NCBI GenBank assembly: GCA_021234155.1
Contig: JAJEKV010000159.1
Location: 62,001 to 126,000, forward strand
Reading direction: 5' to 3'
Origin: Isoetes taiwanensis
Lineage: Eukaryota > Streptophyta > Lycopodiopsida > Isoetales > Isoetaceae
Length of the DNA: 64,000 nucleotides
Shown: one piece after another, positions 10,187 to 20,243 of the stretch
Layout of the letters: every line of letters starts with the position of its first letter
Numbering within the stretch: position 1 is the stretch's first letter
Notes under the pieces: generated by a model
Seen by the model: only the letters and a program-made list of their open reading frames with translations
What the model was told of the DNA's origin: nothing
Databases searched by the model: none
Position numbers and translations under genes: made by a program

Positions 10187-10368
10187 TAAAGCAAAATAGG
10201 CGCTAACTCAAGAACACACAATACCAAGAACCGGATCCCTCTCTCGTAGGATCCATTGCTATTAATAGGCATCTATAAATACAACAAATCTAATTAATGC
10301 ACCACTATTCTGTTACAACGTTACTTTCTGCTTCATTATAAGCAGAACTTTTTATCATCATTCCAACA
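10187..10368 (-). repeat. Copia 5' LTR
   Basis: 182 bp copy of 5735-5917, differing by a one-base indel and about three substitutions. The primer-binding site lies directly to its left at 10175-10186. Confidence 0.9.
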
Positions 10369-10594
10369 CTATCGCCTAGAAGCTACGTAACCTAAAGGAC
10401 AAGCACCATATATGAATCTACTGGCCAGCCTTCAAGGATATCAGAGGTAACATGGTAATGCAACCATTTTCTCTAATGGAATTGCTTGAACTTGCTGCAG
10501 GGATCATGGAGGACTTTGTACATGATGATGGAAAGATAATGTGGGATAAGAAAAGAGTGGAGTGATTATCAGTAAGACAAATTTGTCCTGCTTC

Positions 10595-12874
10595 CTAGTC
10601 ACCAGAACCTGCATAAATGCTTGACATCAACACACAAGCTGAAGCATCTACATCACCCAATCTAAGTATAGACTCAAAGGACAGCTTTCCCACCATCTCA
10701 TTCTTCCAAATTTGACAAGCTGCTAACAATGTCCTCCATATCGTTGAATTAGGTTCAAAAGGCATGTTTTCCACAATAAACATTGCACCAACAAGGCAAT
10801 TTGCACGGCCAAGAAGGTCGATAACACAAGCATAATGTTCAATACCAGGACTCATTAGACAGCGCACACACATTATCTGGAAGTATTCTTTACCCTTCTC
10901 AACAAGACCAGCATGACTACATGCAGTGAGAACAGACAGAAAGCTGACGTCATCTGCTTGGAAGCCCTCTTCTTGCATCTTTCCAAACGAATCTAATACA
11001 TGTCTTGTATCTCCTTGTTGGGCATATCCTCCTAACAATGCACTCCAAGCAATCAAATTCCTCGTGCTCATCGAATGAAATACTTGCTCTGCATCAATCA
11101 TACTCCCACATTTGCTATAAAAACCAACCAAAGAAGTTGCAACAATTGTATCACTCTGTAGTCCAGCATTGCAAATTTGAAGATGAATTTTGATACCCAT
11201 TTCCATTGCTGCTATAGTGCCACAAGCCTTTAGCGCGGCAACGTAAGTTCGAGAATCTGGTGTCAAACCTTCATCTTGCATGCATTCAAATAACTGTAGT
11301 GCAAGCTGGCACTCCCCACTTTCAATGTAGCCAAATAGCAAAGCATTCCAGGAAACCAGATCATTGTGTGGCATCATCTCAAAGACCAGCTGAGCATGTC
11401 CCAGACAACCACATTTAGCATACATATCAATAAGCGTGCTTGCTACAAAAATGTCCAGCTCATGTTGACCCTTTGAGAGTTGAGAGTGAATAATTATGCC
11501 CTTTTCCAGGCTCTCTACTTTTATCAGTCTCCCTTCTTTTCCCGTTATTTGCTTGCTTTCTTCTTTTGCTGCACAACTGGCACATGCTTTCAGTGCAGCA
11601 ATATAAGTTAAAGCATCTGGCATAATACCATCATCTTGCATATATGTAAATAACTGCAAAAACAACTCATACTGCTTGCTCTCAACATAACCAAACATTA
11701 GGGCATTCCAGGATATGCCATTATGATGTGGCATCTTGTCAAAGACGCAACGAGCATGTATCATGCTTCCACATTTGGCATACATATCCACCAACGTGTT
11801 TGCAACAAAAATATCTGATTCATTCCCACTCTTTGCAAGTTGAGAGTGAATACTTAAACCTTTCTCAAGGAACTCTATTTTGGCAAAGTCCACGTTAACT
11901 CGTTTGCCTTCTTCTTTTGCTGCACAAGTAGCACATGCCTTTAGTGCAGCAACATAAGTGAATGCATTTGCAATAAAACCTTCATCCTGCATAGATGCAA
12001 ACAATTGTAACACCAGCTCACCCTTCCCACTTTCTGCATACCCAAACATCACAGAATTCCATGACACGATATCATGACTTGGCATTCTGTCGAAAACCCT
12101 ACAAGCATGTACCATGCTTCCACATTTGGCATATGTACCCACCAGGGTATTTGCCACTAGAATGTCAAATTCATACTCACATTTTGTAACTTGAGAGTGG
12201 ATAGAAATGACCTTATCCAGCCATTTTGCTTTGACAAGTTCTCCTTTTGATTGGAAGCTCTTCTCCTTTGCTACAAAACCAGCACATGCCTTCAGTGCAG
12301 CAACATAAGTTAAAGAATTAGGTTGAAGACCTTCGTCTTGCATGTAAGCAAACAATTGAAGAGCTAACACGAACTCTCCACTCTCCGAGAACCCAAATAT
12401 CAAAATATTCCAAGACACCACGTCGCGCTTGGGCACCCTGTCAAAGACCTGACAAGCACCTAATCTATTACCACATTTGCAATACATGTGCACCACACTG
12501 TTCACTGCAACTAGGTTTGAATCATTTTTGCTGTGAATTAAAACAGCATGGATTCTAGTTCCCGTATGAATATCCCTAGAGTTGCTACATACCTTCAATG
12601 CAGCAAGTAAAATGGAAAGATCTGGCCTCATCCCACTTTCTCTCAATCTTTCATACACGGGTAGATCATTATGCGGATGAGGCATTTTTTTATAGCCAAC
12701 ATGTGCCCTGTGTCCATTTTGAGAGGTTTGCCTTACCCCTTTCTCGTAATGCGCCCTCATTCCAAGGCCTTCTAACAATTTTGTCTTCGGTCTTACCCAT
12801 CTTGCACTGCAGTCGAGCCACTGGATTTCACCCCATGTAATTGTCTTGAAGCTTTCTGCAACATCCAACAACAT
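10595..12874 (-). CDS. PPR protein, PLS subfamily, ending in E1-like domain
   Basis: Intron-free 759-residue protein. PLS-type pentatricopeptide proteins bind organellar RNA in a sequence-specific way and act in editing, splicing or stability. The sequence shows alternating L motifs (LKACA...GKxIHSQ), S motifs (VANTLVDMYAKCGSM..A..VFDxMP) and P motifs (DIVSWNxLMFGYxESG). Three of the L motifs (about residues 195-225, 305-335 and 415-450) carry an unusual insert of about 20-25 residues of K/E-rich sequence between the helices. The C-terminus reads GRANCLVGAMFIVENMPFEP...WRTLLAACQ...YAGSGD, an E1-like region that stops before E2; no DYW deaminase domain follows. The ATG at 12872-12874 is the first in frame. 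The first 80 residues hold no clear motif, and I see no obvious transit peptide. Lacking E2/DYW, it would need a partner to edit, or may act in splicing or stability. It may be a truncated paralogue. Confidence 0.88.
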   Translation of the reverse strand: MLLDVAESFKTITWGEIQWLDCSARWVRPKTKLLEGLGMRAHYEKGVRQTSQNGHRAHVGYKKMPHPHNDLPVYERLRESGMRPDLSILLAALKVCSNSRDIHTGTRIHAVLIHSKNDSNLVAVNSVVHMYCKCGNRLGACQVFDRVPKRDVVSWNILIFGFSESGEFVLALQLFAYMQDEGLQPNSLTYVAALKACAGFVAKEKSFQSKGELVKAKWLDKVISIHSQVTKCEYEFDILVANTLVGTYAKCGSMVHACRVFDRMPSHDIVSWNSVMFGYAESGKGELVLQLFASMQDEGFIANAFTYVAALKACATCAAKEEGKRVNVDFAKIEFLEKGLSIHSQLAKSGNESDIFVANTLVDMYAKCGSMIHARCVFDKMPHHNGISWNALMFGYVESKQYELFLQLFTYMQDDGIMPDALTYIAALKACASCAAKEESKQITGKEGRLIKVESLEKGIIIHSQLSKGQHELDIFVASTLIDMYAKCGCLGHAQLVFEMMPHNDLVSWNALLFGYIESGECQLALQLFECMQDEGLTPDSRTYVAALKACGTIAAMEMGIKIHLQICNAGLQSDTIVATSLVGFYSKCGSMIDAEQVFHSMSTRNLIAWSALLGGYAQQGDTRHVLDSFGKMQEEGFQADDVSFLSVLTACSHAGLVEKGKEYFQIMCVRCLMSPGIEHYACVIDLLGRANCLVGAMFIVENMPFEPNSTIWRTLLAACQIWKNEMVGKLSFESILRLGDVDASACVLMSSIYAGSGD

Positions 12875-13426
12875 TCTATTCTAATCTATTATACACACAA
12901 TTTCCCTTCCAAACGAACTGAACATAGCACATAGCTCATTCAATCCCCCTCCATCGCTCCCTGCAATTGCCAAGAACAGGTAAAACACGATAAAACACGA
13001 TGGTTCAAAAGGTAAAAACACCAAAAGCCAAAGCCAATGAATTCGTACAAAAGCGGTGCTTCATGTTCCTCCCTGAGAATATAAGGAACATTCCAACATA
13101 TGATCGAGGAATCTTGGGCGTATTTTGCCACCCCCACCAACAAGGGCAACCCAAAACCCAGTTTATATTAACTACATAAAGACTAATGTGGCAAGTGTAT
13201 GATGAGTTATGTGTTAATTTGGTAGGTGATAGACGTCTAATCATATGCTGCTTTCTATTCACGAGGTTAACACTCCCAAGTAATTTAATCATATGCTGCT
13301 CTCTATTCACGAGGTTGACACTCCCAAGTAATTTATTTACATATCCGGAAAAGGTTTAACAGCTCAAATTAAAGGTTTAATTTATTTAAGCTTTCTGCTG
13401 GAGTCTTCTGTGTGAGCTAAATAAAG
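12875..13426. repeat. Intergenic between the PPR genes, with a 49-bp tandem duplication
   Basis: 13238-13335 is a direct duplication of about 49 bp (AATCATATGCTGCT...CCCAAGTAATTT, twice). 13403-13440 partly duplicates the end of the downstream PPR gene. No gene is seen. Confidence 0.6.
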
Positions 13427-15472
13427 CTACAAATGGGTTGAAATGGAATATTGGTCACGGTGTCTTCTGTATGAGCTAATTAAAGCTACAAATGACATAC
13501 CATCAGGTTGAAATGGAATGTTATTGATCAAACATTCAGTTGTGTCCAATTGCCCAGCCCGCCTCAGCAGGTCAATTATGGAATTATAATGTTCTAGCCT
13601 AGGCACCATAGACAAAGTTTGACTGCAACAGGAAAAGAAGTGGCATCCCTCATTAAGCAGGCCCGAATAACTGCAGGCAGCAATAATGCTGCACGTAGTG
13701 AGTTCATCAGGTGCTAATCCCTCAAGATACATTTGATCTAAAAGTTGAAGACTTTCCTTGCCATGTCCATGTTGGCCATAGGCTGCAAGCACAGAATTCC
13801 AAGATACAATGTCCCGTATTGGCATTCTATCAAAAACTGCCTGTGCATCCTTTAAACATCCACATTTAGCATACATATCTATAATTGCATTTTGTATGTT
13901 AAGATCTGACTCGAGTCCAAAAAGAGTCACAAAATGGATGTGTAAATGCTTCCCTATGGCTAGGGCTCCTTCTCCAGCACAGACATTAAACATGATAAGG
14001 AAAGATACTTTGTTGGGTCTTATGCCCTCACTCTGCATTTGTTTGAAGAGTGTGCAGGCCTTTGTAAACATTTCATTCTGTGCATGTAATCCAATTATGG
14101 TATTCCAAGCTGTTAAATCCCGCAAAGGCATCTTCTCAAAAAGCTGTAAAGCTTCCTCTACTCGTCCCTGCTGTCCATAAGCTTCAATTGCCGCTGTCCA
14201 AGAGACTACATTTGGAAAAGGTACTTGTTGAAAAATTTGAATGGTCTTGCTGATATCCCCACTATGGGCTAAAGCTGACATAATGACATTCCATGAGCTT
14301 ACAGAATGGTCTGGCATTGTCTGAAAGATATAAAAAGCATCTTCCAAACAGCCATTTTGTGCATAAGCTGCAAGAAGTGCATTCCATGAAACAATGTCTC
14401 TCTTGGGCATTGTTTTAAAAAAATGCAGTGCATCATTTATGTTACCTAGGTGAGTGTGAGCTGTGAGCATTGTATTCCATGAGATAATATCCTGCTGAGG
14501 CATTTGCTCAAACAGTTCGCATGCTTCTTTTAGAAGTCCATGTTGAGCATAAGCTGCAACCATGGTATTCCAAGAAACAAGGTCACGTTGAGGCATTTGT
14601 TGGAACAGATCCCAGGATTCTTTTACAAAATTTTGCTTGGCAAGAGACGAAATTAACGTATTCCAAGAGACAATATTTCGGTCAGGCATTGCCTGAAACA
14701 ATTGCAGTGCCTTACCAACTTGTCCTTGTTGTGCATAACCAACAATCATGGCATTCCATGTGGCTATGTCCTGCTTGGGCATTTGCTGAAACAATTTCCA
14801 TGCCTCTTCAAGGTGGCCCCGTAGAGCACAAGCTGCAACTATGGTAGACCATGAAACAACATCAGGTTTAGGAATCTGGTGAAAGATTTGGAAAGCTTCC
14901 TTCAGATTCCCATGTTGTGCATATGCTGAAAGAATAGCATTCCATGACACATCATCCTTTTGGGGAATTTTCTGAAATAATTCTAATGCCTTCTTCAGCA
15001 AACCATTTTGGCCATATGCTGAGATCATAATATTCCATGATACAACATCTGGGTTAGGCATTCGTCGGAAGAGACTAAGAGCCTCTTCCAAATGCCCATG
15101 TTTGGCGTAAACGGAGAGCATAATATTCCAGGAAAAACAATTTCGATTGGATATACTCTGAAACACTGCATATGCATCTTGCATAGCTCCACATTTGCCA
15201 TACATATGCATAAGCAGGTTACATAAAAACACATTTTCTTGAAGCCCAGATTTGAAGATATGGCGATGGATGTTCTTACCTTCTGATAACGACCTCGAAT
15301 TGGCACACCGTCGCAAAAAAGCTGCTATGTTGGAGACATCGCTTAAATTATGCTGGTCGTTCGAAATTGAGGGATTCGGAGAAGTTTTTAAGCAGCAGAT
15401 AAATTTTGGAATGGAAACTTTGGAAGAGGTGTCTAAGAAAAGCCCAAAGCCATGTTGAGGTGCGATGGCCAT
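13427..15472 (-). CDS. PPR protein with a run of twelve 31-residue S motifs
   Basis: Intron-free, 681 residues, ATG at 15470-15472. After about 70 N-terminal residues and one L-like motif (CANSRSLSEGKNIHRHIFKS), about twelve consecutive 31-residue motifs of the form VVSWNxMxxxYAQxGxxxxA follow, then one P-L-S-P set and an E1-like tail (EHYNSIIDLLRRAGQLD). It is likely organelle-targeted and RNA-binding. In the S motifs residues 5 and 31 are N-D in most, S-D in the fifth, N-S in the tenth and T-D in the twelfth; by the published PPR code this predicts a U-rich target. The C-terminus is cut short: 13427-13525 contains an imperfect tandem duplication of about 60 bp (ATTCCATTTCAAC...AGAAGAC) that shifts the frame into a stop inside E1, so the E2/DYW part, if there ever was one, is lost. 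Confidence 0.88.
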   Translation of the reverse strand: MAIAPQHGFGLFLDTSSKVSIPKFICCLKTSPNPSISNDQHNLSDVSNIAAFLRRCANSRSLSEGKNIHRHIFKSGLQENVFLCNLLMHMYGKCGAMQDAYAVFQSISNRNCFSWNIMLSVYAKHGHLEEALSLFRRMPNPDVVSWNIMISAYGQNGLLKKALELFQKIPQKDDVSWNAILSAYAQHGNLKEAFQIFHQIPKPDVVSWSTIVAACALRGHLEEAWKLFQQMPKQDIATWNAMIVGYAQQGQVGKALQLFQAMPDRNIVSWNTLISSLAKQNFVKESWDLFQQMPQRDLVSWNTMVAAYAQHGLLKEACELFEQMPQQDIISWNTMLTAHTHLGNINDALHFFKTMPKRDIVSWNALLAAYAQNGCLEDAFYIFQTMPDHSVSSWNVIMSALAHSGDISKTIQIFQQVPFPNVVSWTAAIEAYGQQGRVEEALQLFEKMPLRDLTAWNTIIGLHAQNEMFTKACTLFKQMQSEGIRPNKVSFLIMFNVCAGEGALAIGKHLHIHFVTLFGLESDLNIQNAIIDMYAKCGCLKDAQAVFDRMPIRDIVSWNSVLAAYGQHGHGKESLQLLDQMYLEGLAPDELTTCSIIAACSYSGLLNEGCHFFSCCSQTLSMVPRLEHYNSIIDLLRRAGQLDTTECLINNIPFQPDGMSFVALISSYRRHRDQYSISTHL

Positions 15473-16319
15473 GGCTACGGTGGATAAGTTGTCACTTTTA
15501 TACTGTCAGTCTATCACATTAAACCTTTTTTTTTAATCACGTAAAAACCGGTTAGGAGCCACTCTGCCCCATCGTCCACTTATATCGTGCCATGTGGCAC
15601 TTTTTGGCCCTGTTTCAAACCCAGGAAGCTCAAGAGACTCTGCGTTCCGGCGATGCACTTCTGTAACCAAATTTTACCACAAATTTTATGCACTTCGAAG
15701 CTTTCTACTTGCATTCCAGGCGATTCCGATCTGCAGAGTGTCTCCTAACCGATTTCCACGTTACAAGAAAGGCGATCTACATGCCTTTCCTGTATACGTA
15801 AAAGTAATACTAATATAATATGGCATGCATGTTTATTTTATAAAATAAAATAAAATAAACAAAAGTTTATTTTATGTTTTATATAAAATGCCCTCGTTGT
15901 CTTTTACGCCATTTAAGGAGCTCGGCACCAGCAAGGGCATTTCACGTAAAGTTTCCTTGGGATAAATTCTGGCTTATGAGCCAATAGCATGCCGCCACAT
16001 GGCATGAATTCTTTTCCAAATGTCATGTTTGGTTGCATTCTAGATTTTTTACTTGACATTCTATACTTGCCTTCTGTCAATTGTAATAAAGAAGAAGAAG
16101 AATATATAGACATTTTGGAATATTAATAAAGAAGAATATACATAGATACTTGGAAAATACTCATATATATACGTACATATAAAATAGTAAGAAAAAGGAA
16201 GAATATACATATTATATTATACACTATTATTTATATGTATTTATAGATACATAATATAATAGCCGACGATAGATTTATCCTCTTAGGTTTTCCTCGAGAT
16301 CTCTTCAGACCTACACTTA
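15473..16319. other. AT-rich intergenic region
   Basis: Contains a short TAAAA microsatellite at 15838-15860 and AT-rich sequence at 16080-16260. No gene or RNA recognised. The first 150 bases probably hold the promoter of the minus-strand PPR gene ending at 15472. Confidence 0.5.
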
Positions 16320-17024
16320 CTACCTGTACCCATTGATCCCTTTCATCCCATAGTAATGCTCGTCCTCACTGCTACTGCTACTTGTATCATTTGATCCCGT
16401 GCATCCCTTCCTATGGCCATTCCTCCTCTTCTTTGTCTTCTTCATCTTAAGCATATCCAAAATTCCCCCCTCGCCACCACCACAAGAACCACCTCGACGT
16501 CCTACCTTATCATTGGTAGTAGAGGATATGCCATCTGGTAATGTGTGCTTCATCTTTCCATTATGTGTGCCATTACTCAGTTGCGTCCTATTGGTGTTAG
16601 AAAGGGAAACATTTATAAGATCTACCTGCATTTTATCAATTGGTGCCTTCTCAGCCTTGCCCATTCCAGGCAACTCTCGCACCTCATGGTTCACTCTGAC
16701 CTTATCATTCTTAATATGCTCATTGTGCAACTTCTTGTTGGCACCAACTCGCAACTTTGCAATTTTCTCTGCTATTGCGGCCATTCCTACTTGTCCTGCT
16801 TCACTACTCGAACTATGATCTATGTTCCATTGGATTGCTTAAATACTAAAAGCAAGCGCGTTCAAAGATGAGAACATTTGTTCAACAGTGGGACCATAGT
16901 ATAATTTTATTGGGCACGCCCTACAACTTTCAATGATGTAGTAACAAAGACAAAACAATTGGCACGCAAAGGGACCCAAGACCTCCATTAATTCTCCATC
17001 TATAGATTTACACGATTTCCCCAT
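16320..17024 (-). pseudogene. Unknown basic protein ORF with one in-frame stop
   Basis: Two segments in the same frame: from ATG 17024 (MGKSCKSIDGELMEVLG) to a TAA near 16840, then from ATG 16784 (MAAIAEKIAKLRVGANKK) to 16320. Without the stop it would be about 234 residues. The second part is Lys/Arg-rich and ends with a Gly-rich stretch (RRGGSCGGGEGG), a basic patch (KMKKTKKRRNGHRK) and a Ser/acidic cluster (SSSSSEDEH) that looks like a nuclear or phosphorylatable tail. I do not recognise the family. It could be two exons, a broken transposon accessory ORF, or a 154-residue gene starting at 16784. Confidence 0.4.
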
Positions 17025-17971
17025 TCGCTACATCCTTGTCCCATAGGGAGCATATACCTGCACTCGTGTACCTTTCTCATATAATTCAATTGTCGTTTAT
17101 CGATTTGAGATTGTTGCTTGTATTGTAACATGTCATGATGTTATCATTTTTTAATATTAGAAGTAATATGCTAAAAGAACATCACATGTACTTGTAATAT
17201 GCTTAATGGTAACACATATACTGTAATGCTATAAGTAATATACCAACAAAAAGAAATTCAATGGATAACAGTATTAGTTACACTTATATATTGGTTCTTC
17301 TTTAAGCACATGCAAAAAGAGTACTCCAATGTCTTCATGCTAATACATCATACAGTTAAATGTGGATGTCGACATATTGGTTCCAATTGTCTGGTGTTTT
17401 TATTAGCAGTCATTTAATGCCTCGATCCCAAGAGTATTAGACATTCAACACACCAATCATCAAATTAATTAGTATTAGGTGTGCCTATACCATATTCTAA
17501 AAGTCTAATTCAACTAGGGAAAAAACAAATGGGTGTCATACAATTTCATATATTCTTTTTAAAGTAACAATGTCGACCTGGTGTCCCAACCAATTAACAT
17601 CTTGACAACGATGCCAACTATAAGGGTGGATGTACAGTCTGCCCCTCTTTGATAAACTCCATATATGAATTGGATAAGCTATAATGCGCTTTTATGTATG
17701 TAGGTATGCGTCCAAACATACATAAGATTACATGTATGTAATTCATAATGTAATATATGTCATCTTATGTATGTTTGGACATGTAGACTCTTCTAATACA
17801 TTATACTTAGTGTTTCTTATATTCATGTATTAGACACATCATAATACACACGAAGTTGTTATTATTTCATATTGTTATTATCCCTTCCTCCACCTAGTGA
17901 TTGTTGTGATGCATTTGTGGAATTGCAAATGTAAATAGACACATCTAATACATGTGTGTATTTTGGCACAT
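17025..17971. other. AT-rich intergenic region with short inverted phrases
   Basis: Low-GC sequence. The phrases ATACATAAGATTACATGTATG and CATCTTATGTATGTTTGGAC at 17700-17785 form an inverted pair around TGTATG/CATACA, possibly a decayed small TIR element. No ORF supported. Confidence 0.3.
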
Positions 17972-18500
17972 CTAATATATTATTACTTTTTTGAATAAGA
18001 TTGGAGTTGGGTTCATCATGAGGCAAATAAAAATATGAGGAGGTTTTGGCTCCATGTCCCGCACCTTAATTACATACTTTAGCATTTGATAAAGAGCCTC
18101 TGCTTCTAATGGCATTAAACCTGTCTCCGTCAGCATCATAGGGCACGGGGTTTGCACTTTTACTCCTAGCTTTGCCAATAAAAACGTTTTCTGTATCTTT
18201 TCTACTCTCTTCCACATTTCAAGTGAAAGCCCTTCACATCAATAGAGAACTACCATACGCACCAATGCCTCATAAAGCATTTTTTTCAATTTCCAATCCA
18301 TGATGTCTGCCTTTTTACATTTCCTCTGCATTGCATATAGAGCGTTAAGCCCTGCATTTGTTCTCTGTTGTTCCAACTATAGTTGTGATCCACTATGAGT
18401 CCAGGGTATTTATACATATCACATATTCACATATTTCAATTTCCTGCCCATTATAAAAGAAATGGAAATCCAGGGTCCTGGGTTAAAGCACAATGTAGTG
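17972..18500 (-). pseudogene. LINE reverse-transcriptase C-terminal fragment
   Basis: On the minus strand, in several frames, one reads YKYPGLIVDHNYSWN, KKADIMDWKLKKMLYEALV and then VEKIQKTFLLAKLGVK...MLTETGLMPLEAEALYQMLKYV. This matches the region after the polymerase domain of plant non-LTR retrotransposons (YLG...F, RKCKKAELWDWK, IQ..FL...LG......LLETG..P.E). It is 5'- and 3'-truncated and frameshifted. It abuts the presumed 5' end of the transposase-like copy 1 at 18513. Confidence 0.6.
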
Positions 18501-18512
18501 TCTCATTTAGGT

Positions 18513-18528
18513 TGTCCCCCCTGTCCCC
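18513..18528 (+). repeat. Presumed 5'-terminal motif of transposase-like copy 1
   Basis: TGTCCCCCCTGTCCCC, followed by an A-rich stretch and a TTTGGC phrase. The same motif stands 242 bases upstream of copy 2 (57989-58004). It is 438 bases upstream of the copy 1 ATG. This is the only strong similarity between the two upstream regions, so it may mark the element end. No inverted partner was found at either 3' side. Confidence 0.45.
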
Positions 18529-19201
18529 ACAAAAATAGTTTGAAAAGTAGGTCGTCCCTATTACTAAATTCGTTTGGCTCTTATGGCAACCACCGCCACG
18601 TATGGAATTTTCAAAAAATAGTTCCAAGAAACTCGATTGGCTTTTTTCCAAGAACCCGGTAATGCCAGGAGAGGAGACGATCTCATGTTTGTATCAGGGA
18701 AGGGAAGGATCACATAAATGAAGGCATGCAAAATCGATACCATCACTGCAACCGCACCCCAACAAGTAAGGCAAAAAAACTACTTTCTTTCATATTTTAT
18801 TTTACAAAAACTCAATTACGAGTACAATCTTGTCTTTGATATCAGACCAGTAACATGAGAAAGTATGAAGAGGAATTAGGAAAATTCGAGCTTCTTTGTT
18901 ACCAGATTGAGACCACAGACAAATAGCTTCTTGTTATCAGATTTCTTTTGATGAACATAGCTATGGAAGACGCAAATGTGAACAATTCAAAGGGAAAAAA
19001 GAAGAGGACATCAAAGCAAGAGACTTTAAAAAAGAGAAGGCAACGAAAGCGAAGAAAAGAGGAAAAACAAGCTACTCTACAAGAGAGTTTTTGTTGTGTC
19101 AGCCAAAGGAACATTCGCAGGAGTAAAATTGTGGAGAATATAGTGTTTTCATTCGTTAGAAATACATCTAAAATGGACACTGAAGAGAAAAGAGAAGTTT
19201 T

Positions 19202-20243
19202 TTTTTTTGGAAGAACTATGTCATCAATATATTAAAAGAATGGTAATGTTACAAAGCAGGTGAGGAGGAAGGAGAACTGCCCCAAAGAGACAGCGATAGC
19301 TCGACACTCCACAACAAACTCACAAAAAAACTGCAACTCTACTGCTGTACAAACCGACCATCACCATCTACAACACCCAAGAAGTCCCGCCAAATGGCAA
19401 ACTTCCGTTCTACTAATCTCAGGAACACCAGAAAGCTTTGAAATAGCTTGTACCTGAGTCGAGGAATGAGAGAGGCTGGAGGCTGCTGAATCCCCTGAAA
19501 GATCCACAACCGCCGCCGCTTCCAAATCAACCACACCAGCCAAGCCACGCACAGATGCAAGGCTTGCTGCCGCAAGAGCGGCCAAGCACTAGGATACACA
19601 TGAAGCAGCAACTGCTGGCTAGTCAATCTCACCTGAAACAGAGCCCTGACCCAATCCCAGGCAGCCTGCAAGTGAGGGCATAAAACCAGACAATGCTCCA
19701 CAGTCTCACGATGAAGGCCACAACAAGGGCAAAGAGGGCTCACACCCGGCCTAAACTGACTCACAAGGACATTCACCCTGATACAGCGGTGCACCACCTG
19801 CCACAGAAGCAACCTAACCTTCGGTGGGGGAAGTGAGCTCTATGTCCACGTCCAAACCGAGCGCCATCGAGAACCCGGAAGCTGCAGAGACCACTTGTCT
19901 TAAGGAAGCAGAGTGTCATGAATAGCCAACACCTGGTAACAAGACCGCACAAAACAAGAAGACACAACATCCGGATGAACCTTCCTAACCTGCACCACCA
20001 CATCATCCTGAGGGACTATAGGTATGTGTAGTGGAATACTCCCCGCCACTTGTTCCCAGATAGCCCGGTCACTGCCCTTCAGGCGAAAGCGAGCTCGAAA
20101 GAACTCCCACGAAGCTAACTGACCACCCCAATACCAATCCTCCAAGGTGAGCTCAGCAGCTCGCCTCCAACGGGCCTGCGTCCGAGCATGCACAGTGGCA
20201 GCCAAGGGCAAGTGCGCAGGAGGTAAAGGAACCCACAAGAAAG
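19202..20243 (-). mobile_element. 5'-truncated LINE insertion with 17-bp target duplication
   Basis: The duplication GAGAAAAGAGAAGTTTT stands at 19185-19201 and 20244-20260. A T-run right after the left copy is the poly(A) tail of a minus-strand LINE. The body encodes the C-terminal zinc-binding region of a reverse transcriptase (minus 19815-19339): VVHRCIRVNVLVSQF, then CPCCGLHRETVEHCLVLCPH (Cys-Cys-His-Cys) and WLVWLIWKRRRLWIF. This is the zf-RVT domain of plant L1-like elements. Part of the upstream RT-to-zf-RVT linker is readable at 20238-19900. Removing the insertion and one duplication restores the host frame (KMDTEEKREVLSDFMKD). Confidence 0.9.

Larger units (their letters stand above)
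5735..10368 (-). mobile_element. Complete, defective Ty1/copia LTR retrotransposon
   Basis: Minus-strand element of 4.63 kb with LTRs at 5735-5917 and 10187-10368 and a 5-bp target duplication CTATC at 5730-5734 and 10369-10373. The primer-binding site (10175-10186, minus TGGTATCAGAGC) abuts the 5' LTR and a G-rich polypurine tract (complement of CTCCCCCATTCTG, 5918-5930) precedes the 3' LTR. Order on the minus strand is gag, protease remnant, integrase, reverse transcriptase, RNase H, the copia order. The LTRs differ at about four positions, so it is young to moderate in age. Both main enzymes are damaged. Four or more short tandem duplications (25-58 bp) have accumulated inside it. Confidence 0.93.
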
